Source: Caenorhabditis elegans (lineage: Eukaryota; Nematoda; Chromadorea; Rhabditida; Rhabditidae). Taken from it: a stretch of DNA of 64,000 nt. The translations under genes were made by a program, and so were the position numbers. The notes beneath the pieces were generated by a model, which was given only the letters and a program-made list of their open reading frames with translations, was not told the DNA's origin and did not search any database. Positions 37,378 to 47,797 of the stretch are shown here, in pieces. The stretch lies in contig NC_003280.10 in the NCBI RefSeq assembly GCF_000002985.6, forward strand, positions 7,746,501 to 7,810,500. The letters run 5' to 3'. How positions within the stretch are numbered: the first letter of the stretch is position 1; each line of letters begins with the position of its first letter.

Positions 37378-37969
37378 ATGCCGAAGAAGAACAATACAAA
37401 ACGAGCACCACCAAGGTATTTTTATAACATTTTGATAAAAATAATTATCTAATATTTCGTTTAGTGTACCAAAGCCGTCCGGTCCGCCACCTCGATTACT
37501 TCAACTGACATCCTCAGATGGACATTTGTTGCAGGGAGACATCCGGGCCCTCCTCCTCTCAAGTACACTTGCTGCAACCATCAGAGAGCTAGGATATGAC
37601 AAGGAATACTGTGCTGAATTAAAACCGGTACCTGTGAACAATGTTGTTGGATTTACATTAAAATTACTGATTGAATGGTGCGATAAACACAAAGAAGATG
37701 ATCCTGCAATTGCACTGGCCGAGAAGGACAAGAAAAATATTTGCATTCCTTCCTGGGATAGACATTTTCTCAGTAGACTGCCAATGTCAAATTTGTTCGA
37801 TCTGATTACTGCTGCATATCATTTGGACGTTACCGGACTTATCAATTACGGCTGCAAAACAGTTGCCAATTCTGCGAAAGGAAAAAATGCCGAGGAAATG
37901 CGAGAACTTTTCGGAATACCTGAACCATGGGAACAACCATCTACATCGACTGCTACATGGGATGATTAA
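37378..37969 (+). CDS. skr-17: SKP1-related protein
   Basis: Two exons (37378-37415, 37465-37969) encode 180 residues, the size of SKP1 proteins. A basic, proline-rich N-terminus (MPKKNNTKRAPP...) precedes the SKP1 POZ region beginning LLQLTSSDGHLLQGDIRALLLSSTLAATIRELG in outline, followed by the F-box-binding C-terminal domain (DLITAAYHLDVTGLINYGCKTVANSAKGKNAEEMRELFGI). The usual SKP1 ending with EEE...W is replaced by PEPWEQPSTSTATWDD. SKP1 bridges F-box proteins to CUL1 in SCF ubiquitin ligases. C. elegans has about twenty skr genes and this one is divergent, so CUL1 binding cannot be assumed. The symbol rests on recognising the locus beside spdl-1. Confidence 0.92.
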
Positions 37970-38762
37970 TTTTCTGTTACTATCTTCGATCTTCAAATAT
38001 TTCAATTGCACAAAACCGGTATTATGGAAACAATCATTTCAGCCATGTCAAATTGCAATCGAGTTATTCTTTGAATACTATTTTTGTTTGTTATTTATTA
38101 TATCTTTAAAATTGCATAGGATCGCTCAATGAAAATTACTTTATAAAAAATCACATTTGTATGTAGTTGAAATCATGGAAAAACAAGAAAATGAGTACTA
38201 GATGTTGCCATCAATAGAGGTTTTCCTAGGCGTCGGAAGTTTTCATCGCAATCATATGGATCTGAAAATTTTTTCCGGAAGTCATAATTTCTTGATGGAT
38301 GCTTGAGTGACCGCCTCCAGTATTATATATATACCAGCCGTGGACCGCACCTCCGGCGCGGCCCCCGACTTCTGGAGCTGAAAACCAATTTTTCTGAAAC
38401 TACCGTAATCATACAGTACTCCTACCGTACCACCATTGTACCACTACAGTACCCCGACTATATCCCTACACTACCCCCAACTCACTATCCCTCCAGAAGC
38501 TAAAACTTCGCAGACTACAAAGACTACATAGACTACAAACTATGGACAAACGGAATAAGCGCTTTATATATAGTAAATGATATACAAGTGGATTACCTTG
38601 TAATGTAATTAGTTTATTTTTAGAACATAGAGGAATTATTAGAAAAATACCAGTACAAAGGGAAGGGTTTGGTTTTTGATAATAGGCAAATAACAGGTAG
38701 AATGTGAAAATGAATAATTACAAGATTTACAAAAACACGGTTTCAATATGAATTAATATGTC
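37970..38762. other. Intergenic with repeat, convergent skr-17 and glr-4 ends
   Basis: The 793-base gap separates the stops of skr-17 and glr-4. Its middle (about 38310-38560) is an unusual CCA/TAC-rich non-coding repeat described separately. The rest is AT-rich 3' flank. Confidence 0.5.
38330..38560. repeat. GC-rich dispersed repeat with TACAGTA/TACCGTA units
   Basis: The segment begins GCCGTGGACCGCACCTCCGG followed by CGCGGCCCCCGAC, then has many short ACCGTA, ACAGTA, ACCACC and TACACTAC units, then GACTACAAAGACTACATAGAC. Composition differs sharply from its flanks and there is no coding frame on either strand. It looks like an interspersed repeat of the nematode genome rather than a gene. 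Confidence 0.5.
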
Positions 38763-41700
38763 TCAAGACATTGATCCTTGACGGAATCGTGATAGTTGTT
38801 CATGTGTTGCTGCTGGCAACATCCGACTTAATCTTCGAAGTCCAGCTCTACTAATTGATGGTGGTCTATCTCTACTGATCGGTGTACCATCATCACATGA
38901 CACAACGCAAATAGTTGGTGCTGGAGATGATATTGAAAGACGAGTTGGATCTGGTCTTGAGGTGAGAGCTGGTTGTGGAGGTGTTGGAGGATCATGACGA
39001 GTTGAACTGAAACGTATCATTAAATTCGCTGAAATTAGTTGAAGGTGTAGGTGAGAATCAATTTAGAGAAGTAAAAGGATTGTGATGATTAGTTTGTTTA
39101 GTGTGTGAAAGAAGTAGGACAACTTGTTTTATTGGTTAATTAACACTTAAGTGACAGCTTTTCTCTTCTTCACGTTTTTTTTAAATGAAATTGAATCATT
39201 GACAAAATGTGTTGGAAGATCAGTTTTGGCATTGCTTCAAAGAAGGTTATTTGAAACTAAGAGTTCTAATCGATTATAATTATAATCTACAGATGCGCAA
39301 AATATTTTGTAGCGAAAACTACAGTAATTCTTTAAACCACTTCCGATGCGCATGTGTCGATTTACGGGCTCGATTTTCTAAATAGATTTTTTCCCGAGTA
39401 GTGACTGCGATAATCCATTTTCCTTCGGTTCTTCATATTATTTTCTCATTATTTCCTTTTTTTAATATTCTATCGATAAGTAAATGATTTGAATTCATTT
39501 CGAGAATCGATCCCGTGAATCGACACAGGCGCTAGAGTAGCCATTTAAAGAATTACTGTAGTTTTCGCTACGAGATATATTGCGCGTTAAATATGTGGCG
39601 CAATACGCATTTTCAGAATTTAGAGGTGCCGTAATAGCTTTATGTAGTTAACAATTATTAATATTAGTTAAAATGGTTTGTTTTGAACATGATGAGAAAT
39701 GAAAATGTTTTCTCAATTTAATGCCATAACAAACAAGGGAAAACTGAAAAAGAAATGAAGATAAAACTGAACATTTGCGAGAATTTCAGCCAACAAAAGA
39801 CCAAAACCAAAGAAGAACTGAAGCAAAGCGGGAACCAAACAAGAAAATGAAGCGTTTTAGAACATGCAAATGCGTTTCAATTCGACCTACCTTACTCATT
39901 TTCCATTTCGTTACTCTATTTTATTATTGAAACTGAAATTGAAAGTTGCGAAAATTCGGGAGAATTTTCATGCAAAATCAGGATTTTCGCCAGAAATCTA
40001 ACTGAATATGAGGGTACGGGAGAAGCGAAAATTGAATTGCTTTGTGAATATAAAATTTAACTTTCTGAAACGTTCTAGCTAATACCAAAACAACTTACAT
40101 TGATACTTCTTGCCCAGCAGTGTCAAGTTGCATATTTCTCAGCTTGCTTCTTTGTTTTGAATCATTAGAGTTACCTCGATACCAGTCCATGAACTGAAAA
40201 AAATCAATGGAATTTTGAAACATTATAATGTCTGCATACTTTTCCAACAATTGTGAGCTTTAATCGGAAAGCTTCATGTCGAGATTCTATACAATATTCT
40301 CCACAAGCAAGTAAGAATGCAACTATAAGACCTGTTAGAAGAACATAGAAGATACCTGAAAGTAAGTAAATGTACAAGGAAAACGGGGAATTGTGGCTTA
40401 CCAAATATATTCTGAGGTTTTGAATTTGTTGCTTTTTCAGAAGGCGGAGGGCCACAAGAAGGACCTTCTGAAAATAATTCGAGCTATTGAGGATATTACT
40501 ATGAATGGTTATAGCTTCGACTTTACGGTAACTGATTTGGTAGAAAAAATCATCTTCTTTAAAAACTATTGTTTAATAAATCATACCTCGTCGATCTCTC
40601 CACCATTTATTTTTTAGTGCTTCCAATATAGTTCTCTCCTGCAACTGTAGCACTGTTCTAGATAAAATATCACGAAGCGGTGATCCTTTTGGCAATGCTA
40701 TTCCATAACCCTTAACATGCATGATTGATTGAACATTAAAATATTTAAAAAAAATGCCTTTGAATCCAGAAGACCTCCGATACTTTGTAATTCACAATCT
40801 CGCTCCAAATAATATTCCAACATTGAACTCTCCATCATATACGCGTATCCACCCGATTTAACCCGTGCAATTCCTTCTCGAGAACTATTCACGAAGACTC
40901 CAGGAGAAGATGATTCCATTACGGACCACCTGGAAAAGTTTCAAATAAGGTTAATATATATGTAATATAGGTGGTATAAGTGACTTACATCCGTTCATAC
41001 ATCGGTATTTTACTTTCACGGAAGAAGTCCATTGTTGACCCGCTTTTTAAAACTCCGTATCTAATTTTCTGTTGGTTTGCTAAATCCTGTGTGCTTTCTG
41101 AAATGGTTCGATTAGAAAAAAAAACAGACGTTTTGACAACTTGCCTATAGGAGTAGACATTCTTTCTACAGTTAAAAAAGCAGCTAATTGTGCTGTATAA
41201 GAAGATATTATAATTTGAGTAAACATCCACCAAACAACAGCAATTAATCTAGTTGCAGCAGCTCTTGGAATAACATCCGATCCCTGTTGCATAAGTGATC
41301 CCATTGTAAACCAGAATGAATTGAGCACTGTGAATTGGTTTTTTTGATTTTTTATGTTTTCAAAGTCTCGTTCATCGATTCGCTCCAAATTGTACCTGAA
41401 TTAAACTCCCATTTTTTAAATTGAAACAATCAAAACTCTACCATTCATACGGTGAAAACTTTGCCAGAATATGCATGGAATAAGAAACAATACAATAACT
41501 TATGAGAAGACTAATCCAAACTGTCAGTGAAAGAGGTTCGAGGAATGTCCAAAGTGAGCCTTTATCTGTTTCTTCTGATGTTCTTGCAAGAAGAATTGAA
41601 ATTCCAAGATGCATAAATGGAAGTGTGAAGTCTATAAAAAATAGCGGTTTTCTTTCAGCAATCATTGCATCCTATTCTTACCAACAACTTCTGCTCGACT

Positions 41701-44700
41701 ATAAGTAATTGTTACAGCAGATAACGAAAGATCAGCCTCATGTCGTTGCAATGCTCCAATAATTCCATTCCATCTTCCAGATTCATCCTGAATATTTTCA
41801 AATTGATACTAATTAGCATTCTTTGTCAAAAACCTCAATTCCATAAGTTCCATCTTGAACTTCAATAATTGTGTAGTTAAACTTGAGAACTTGTGTCATC
41901 TCATTGAGAAGATCTATACAAAAGCCTTCATATTGATTTTCTCCTGTCTTGATAACAAATGGTTCTTCCAGATATACAACAACTCGAAGGTGTAATCCCT
42001 CCAAGTCCTCTGAATCTGGATCAATGTCAAATTCCCATCGGTTAGCATATCGACTGTCAAAGTTCCAGCCACGTTTTTCAGACCAATTTCCAAGCTGAAA
42101 TATAAGATATTTTAGTGATGTGTTTAGCCATGTTTGCAATTAAGTAATAGTTTTGGCTCTTTTTTCACTTTTTTTTGGAAAACAGTATGTATGAGTATTT
42201 ATTGTAAACTAAATTCCACATATTTACAGTCAGTAGAGATACACCTAATGTTCTTTGTTTTCCCATCTGAATGGAATGTTCTAGTTTTACTTTCACCCAA
42301 ACACTTAAATTACATTCGTTGTGCTCTGCAGGAGCAGAAATGTCCAATGTGCGAAAAGTTGAAGGATTCCAGTAGTAAGTTTATTTGTATTTCAACTCTT
42401 TCTACTCTCAACGATCAGCCCTGTTTGTTTTCTCTTTTTTTTTGATTTTCGGCATTCATTCATCAAGTATACATTCCCGAACTCTCAGATTTAATTTCAT
42501 TGGTTTTCGGTCGGTATATGGGAAAACGTAGTTTGAGGTTATATTCTGTTAGATAGGTCAGCGAAAAGATTTATGTCGCCTATAAAGAAATGGTCCGTTT
42601 GTACATATTTGGCACATCAACTGAACAAAGAAACAATGACGTTTACATGTTTATGGATGACCACGTCATAAAACTAGAGATAATATCTGAATGAAGGAAA
42701 GTGTAGGTTTCCGAGGGCATATACAATGTTAAAGGATAAATAATGAAATTGTGTTTTGAATAGTAGTCTAACTCACGAAAATTCTCAAGAAAAATAGATC
42801 ATAACAAAACGTTCTAATTAGAATTACGTTTTGGTAGATACATAAGTCTAGAGCTGTACAGATCAAGCTGGTTGTCAGAAATTCGATTCATTTTCAGTTT
42901 AAACTTAATTGTTCGATACACCTTCTGACCATCTTTCCATTCTGACTTGTAGCATTTAAAGATATGTTTCGATCATTGGAACAAATCAGAAGTTGTCATT
43001 GAAACCACAGAATGTTGGTGCTTGACAAAATGAAGAAGTCAAGAAAAGGAGGAACCGACAGTTTTATTTCCATATCAGGAAGTGATCGAAGGATATAAAA
43101 TGGGATCGACTGAAGGCAGAAACAGGAAAGAAAACGGATTGGTACTACGATTTTAGATGGAAAAACCTCGAAGATGATACACATAAAACGGATAATAAAA
43201 TATACTGAAAAGAGAAAAATGAGTTCAAGGCTACACAAACAACACCTTTTGTTTCAAATTTTACCTTATTTCATTTCTATGATAAGCTTAAAAAGATGAA
43301 TGATGTCATTGAGGAAAGTGTTAAAATGAGACGAGAAAGATGTAAAGATAGATCTTCGTATTGATAGATACCGACAAAAGGTCAGACGTTTCATATTGAT
43401 GATGGTTAGGGAAAAGGAAATGAAGAATAATGATAAAATCATTTAAAAAAAGCAAAAGGCCGGTAAATCGACTGAAAAACACTAGGTTTTGAAAAAGTTG
43501 GGAAAATTTTCCATGCAATAGTTCTAGAGTACTTTTTCGCAAGTCATTTCACTTGTTGGGAAAGGAGTTTTAATTTCGAATCGAGACAACTAAAAAATAT
43601 TTTTTTTAACTTTTGTATTTTGTAGAGTGAAATATTTGATCACACTCCAAGAGTAGTTACTATTTCCGAGCCTTTCATTTTTCACGAAATCCAGATATTT
43701 GATATGTGACTTTCAACACAACAGTTCAGTTACAAGAAGACAGAATGAAAATCGAATCTGTAACGGAATTTTAAAAAATCATGAGAACCTCTGTCCGCGT
43801 TCTATCTCAATGACGTCTTTCTTAACTTCTGTTCCAATATTCTAAATTTATTCGTCACTACGGCTTCTTTATTGTGTTGAAAAAGTTTCAAATTCAGCGA
43901 TTTTCCATCGGAAAACTGGTCAACTTCAGCGAACACACTGTATCTCTCTATGTCTCCATACTGTCTCATCTATGATCTACGTGTGGGAGGAGCGAAAGGG
44001 CGGCACAGAGAGAGAGATAGAGATAGAGAGGGAGAGAGAAATGACTATGAGCGTCGATTGTATAAAAGAAACTATTTCTGCTGGACATCCCTCATCAGTC
44101 GTCTTCTAATACTCTTTCTGATTCACTTAAAATGTGCCGTCTTGCCGTTTTTGCTCTTCTCGCCGTCGCCGCTGTGTCTGTCTACGGACAACCAGCCGGA
44201 GGTCAAGATGTTCCACCATTCCTTCGTAATGCCACTCCAGCTCAACTTCAGAGCTTCCAACAGCTCATTCAAGCCAACGGTCATTTGACTGAGACCGCTC
44301 TTGACGGAAAGGTCCAAGCCTGGGTTAACCAACAAGGAGGAAAGGTTGCTGCTGACTGGGCTGACTTCCAAAAATTCATCAAGGGACAACAGGGACAAGC
44401 TGAGGCTGCTCATCAAGCCGCTGTTTCCAACTTCTCTCCAGCTGCCAAGAAAGTAAGATAATGTGGATAAACCAACTAGATTAAGCCATATATTACGTAA
44501 AAGTAAAATCAGATAAACTAGTCGGATTTGTACTAGCACTGCAAATACTACATCTACTAGTTTTCGGAATAAAACCAAAGTATCAATTTTAATCTTTTCA
44601 ATTTCTTTCAGGCCGATGCTGACCTTACCGCCATCTCCAATGACAGCTCCCTCTCTGTTCAAGCCAAGGGACAAAAGATCCAAGCCTACCTCAACTCCCT

Positions 44701-47700
44701 CCCAGCTAACGTCAAGGCTGAGCTCGAGAAGGCCCAAGGACAATAAGTGCTGATCAACCAAAGAACCTCTCAATTTTTTTTTGTAAATACCCTCACTCAT
44801 TCTCTCGTTCTCATTCGATTGATTCCCTTTTTGCCCAAATGAGCTCTAATTCTAATAAAAATCGTGATGCTCTTCAAATTTCAATTGAAACTAGCAAACA
44901 TATAAAAACTAGAATATTCAGTATAGGCATGTGTATCTATGTTTAGATTGGATGTACACTTTTTATGAATGACTGAGCGGTAAAGTTGACACAAACCTGT
45001 TTGTTTGCGCATACTAGTACTTAGGATATTGTGTAGAAAAAGTGCTCAAGTTCAGTTTTTTGAACATTGAAACTGAAAATTTTTAAATCGTAGTAAACTG
45101 GACACTGTCAAATAAAAATATTTCATGGTATGAACAAAATAAAGCTTTTAGAGATAAAAAACACGGCTTCATAACTATTGTTTTAAAGTTTTCAAATGAT
45201 CGATTCTACTTCCAAAAACATATTATTTTCTCTACTCCGTGATATTCTCCATATGAAGAAAAGTACGAGAGACTATCACTTTAAGTTCAAGGTCTCACAA
45301 TCTCTGATTTGTGATGACCCTTTTCTCTTCTTTTTTCAATCAAACTTAATTTGTTTCCCAATTGTGTTCCAGACTTTGTATTCAATGGATTCACTCGAAA
45401 CACTTATTCAAAACCGGTTCAATTAGATTTTTCTTGATCTTCAACTTACTTTTACAAACTGTGAGTTGATTCGTCCGACGCCGTGATACATGATGTCGTC
45501 TCTCTCCCCATTGGATTTGAATTGTACGTCACCAGTTAATTGGTTTCGTAGTTTTAACTGAATTTGCAAAATTTGAAAATTTGAGATAAAGTGGAGATGT
45601 TCAAAAAATCAACAGTTTGGTTTGATTACATTATATCGGTTTTTGGTAAAAGATATTTGAATTTTGTATACATTCAAGCGTGTTGAAGATTTTGCAGAAC
45701 AGGAAGATGACACTAATCAAAAAAAAATCATTTTTTGTGCAACTTCTGCTAGATTTTATTAACATTTTTTATAGGCATACGCAAAGTCATTTGGAAACAT
45801 TTAAAAATCCTAATTACACATAGTGTTTCCATGAACCTAATAGGTCAAAACTTGCTTCCAGGAACTAAATAAGTTTCAAATCTGGTTCCTACATATTTTC
45901 ACTTTTATTTATTCTAAATAAAACGAAAATTACGTTCTCATTCAGCGTGCGGCCCTTTTCAATTAAAAATGTGTCATGTCCGTTCCAAAAGATCACGCAA
46001 TGTCCACTCAATTGCTTCTGTCAATGATCTTTCAACGCTTCTACACACCACTCACACAAATCCTCATCTTTGTAAACCAAGCGTATCGTTTTCGAACATT
46101 TCAACTACAGTAATCTATAATCTTTCTTTCTTATCCATCTCTACGTCTTCTAGTCTTTTCCCATTTTGCAATTCAAAAGAAATAAAAAAAAGAGACAAGT
46201 TTGAGGGATCAAGAGGGAAAAAAGTAGAAGAAGAGGAAGACGGTGTACTGTGGTTTCTATGATGTCTAGTTGTTTGCGGATTTGAAAAAGGACTTGAAGG
46301 ACACAAGAATAAAGAAGGAAATTGTTTGGTTCTATTATTCGAGAATTACCTTTCGAATTCCTTCATTCATTATTCGTCCATCTGACCAAATGTCATGAGA
46401 ATCACACATTATGGATGATTGGCGGGGAGCATGTCCAAGCTGGAAATTATGAATTAGGTACTTAATGAAAATTGGCTAGTTTTGTGAAAAATACTGATTT
46501 GCTTTATGTTAGGTTTAACATAAAACTGACTTCTCTCATTCTATATATTGACATTCCAACAACATAAACTGCTTCTGATGTGAGTGCCAATTGAGTCTGA
46601 AACATATAATGGCTCAAAAGTCACAATTTCAAAATGCTCACTTTCATCATTGGATCATTCTTGACCAGTTGTAATCCAGTTATGTTACAGTGAAATGATG
46701 CTCCGTACATATTATTCAAAAAATCTTCCAAAAGTGACAAATCCTGAAAATTTCAGTAATTTTGAATGTGGTGAAACTTTTATTTACCGTATTTGTGAAA
46801 ACATATGAAAATGGAGGCTCAGCCATATTGAGACCTCTAGCTTGTTGGAGAAGATTATAAAGAACTGTTATATTGTTGGAATGAATTATCTGAATTCAAA
46901 AGATGTGTGTTATTTTCTAGAAAACGTTTGTAGAACTCACAATGTTAGTTTGTTTCAGCCTCGTCTTTACATATTTTAAAAATGGTTCATAATCGTCAGT
47001 ATTATTTGGAAGTCTTCTAATTTTGATGTGAATCCTTCTTCCACCTGTATCAACAATCTGTTTATATTGCATCAAAGGTGAAAGATCTTCTAAATCGGAA
47101 CCATGCTGGTAGGCTAACAGAAATCCTGTCCATCGCATTGAATCAAGAAATTCGCTTGTTGCACGAGCACCTGCTCCACGAGATGGACCGAGCAGAGTGA
47201 CAAAATCGGAGACAGAATCTCGAAGTGATGTTGATTGAAGTGATAGGCATGGAATCTGTAAATCGATATGTGTGATTATATTATTGATAAATGGAATACT
47301 TACATTGAAATAGTGGCACATAGATTTAATGAGCTGAGAGTCTTGTTCACTTTCTTCATTTGATAAAACAACTGCTACGATTCCTTGTTGCATTATTTCG
47401 CACACTGGAAAATTAGAATGGGTACTTTTAAAATAATATAATTTTCCAAAGAACATAACTTTTTTTAACTTGTACATAAACTATGAACTTATAGAATTAA
47501 AAGTTTGAAACTCACTCCTCTCCTCATAATTATTATCATATCGAATCGGGGACACAATAGAAAACTTGATCTGAGTATGAGCTCCATGTTCTGTATTCCA
47601 TCGATCTATTGCGTATCTCAGATGTTCGTAGGCAAATGACCCTCGATTTGCAATTGTACCTGGAAAACGGGGGATCAGTGATACAATGACCCATTCTCGA

Positions 47701-47797
47701 AACCTATATGAAATCGATCGTCTGCTGCGGAATTTGCAATGTAGAATATGACAAGAAGAATTGAAAATCCTCGAACTAAACGGCATTTTTCTTGCAT
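38763..47797 (-). CDS. glr-4: Ionotropic glutamate receptor subunit (non-NMDA type)
   Basis: Nineteen exons run 47797-47704, 47659-47516, 47404-47304, 47255-46941, 46889-46788, 46743-46642, 46596-46531, 46439-46350, 42094-41834, 41787-41682, 41631-41442, 41395-41145, 41097-40989, 40929-40758, 40710-40587, 40467-40402, 40355-40240, 40193-40099, 39006-38763. All phases close, giving 915 residues. The start at 47797 ([24 protein letters not shown]) gives a signal peptide in the right frame. The amino-terminal domain spans residues ~32-335, then the ligand core, and a pore loop [12 protein letters not shown] with glutamine (Q560) at the Q/R site. TM3 reads SYTAQLAAF (589-597), then [15 protein letters not shown] and TM4. 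The C-terminal tail is proline- and serine-rich. Two introns appear to use GC donors (41144-41098 and 40757-40711). The symbol is from the C. elegans locus. Confidence 0.94.
39293..39588. repeat. MITE-like inverted repeat inside last glr-4 intron
   Basis: GTAGCGAAAACTACAGTAAT (from 39309, continuing to CTTTAAA at 39336) is exactly mirrored by the complement at 39544-39571. Similarity continues inward (GTGTCGATTTACGGGCTCG against the complement of CGATCCCGTGAATCGACAC) and outward to TGCGCAAAATATTTT. The arms flank about 120 bases of unique loop. It has no coding capacity. This is a non-autonomous foldback-type element within intron 18 of glr-4. Confidence 0.7.
44007..44039 (+). repeat. Purine (GA) microsatellite upstream of SXP/RAL-2 gene
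   Basis: An interrupted GA tract (CAGAGAGAGAGATAGAGATAG then AGAGGGAGAGAGAA) lies about 95 bases upstream of the ATG. It contains AGATAG units that could act as GATA-factor sites, which would fit intestinal expression. That is inference. Confidence 0.55.
44061..44067 (+). promoter_or_regulatory. TATA box of SXP/RAL-2 gene
   Basis: TATAAAA lies 65 bases before the ATG at 44132, with a CATCAGTC-type initiator region about 30 bases downstream. Together with the very strong codon bias of the gene, this suggests a highly expressed TATA-type promoter. Confidence 0.6.
44132..44746 (+). CDS. SXP/RAL-2 family secreted protein, nested in glr-4 intron 8
   Basis: Two exons (44132-44452, 44612-44746) encode 151 residues. 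[19 protein letters not shown] is a signal peptide. The mature part matches the SXP/RAL-2 (Ani s 5-like, DUF148) family: [50 protein letters not shown], then paired helices ending in [16 protein letters not shown]. These are small helical secreted proteins found only in nematodes; parasite relatives are major antigens, and metal or lipid binding has been proposed. Codons are strongly biased (GCC, AAG, CAA, CTC), typical of highly expressed worm genes. AATAAA at 44854-44859 is the poly(A) signal. The gene lies wholly inside the 4.25 kb intron 8 of glr-4, on the opposite strand. Confidence 0.93.

Noticed and set aside
44123-44800. 225-codon frame antisense to the SXP/RAL-2 gene
   Set aside because: It mirrors a strongly codon-biased gene, which leaves the opposite strand open by composition. 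It has no splice signals or recognisable protein features, whereas the sense strand has a signal peptide and family motifs.
47481-47786. glr-4 start at [11 protein letters not shown]
   Set aside because: This frame has no signal peptide and does not connect in phase to the receptor exons. The ATG at 47797 gives a signal peptide and correct phase.
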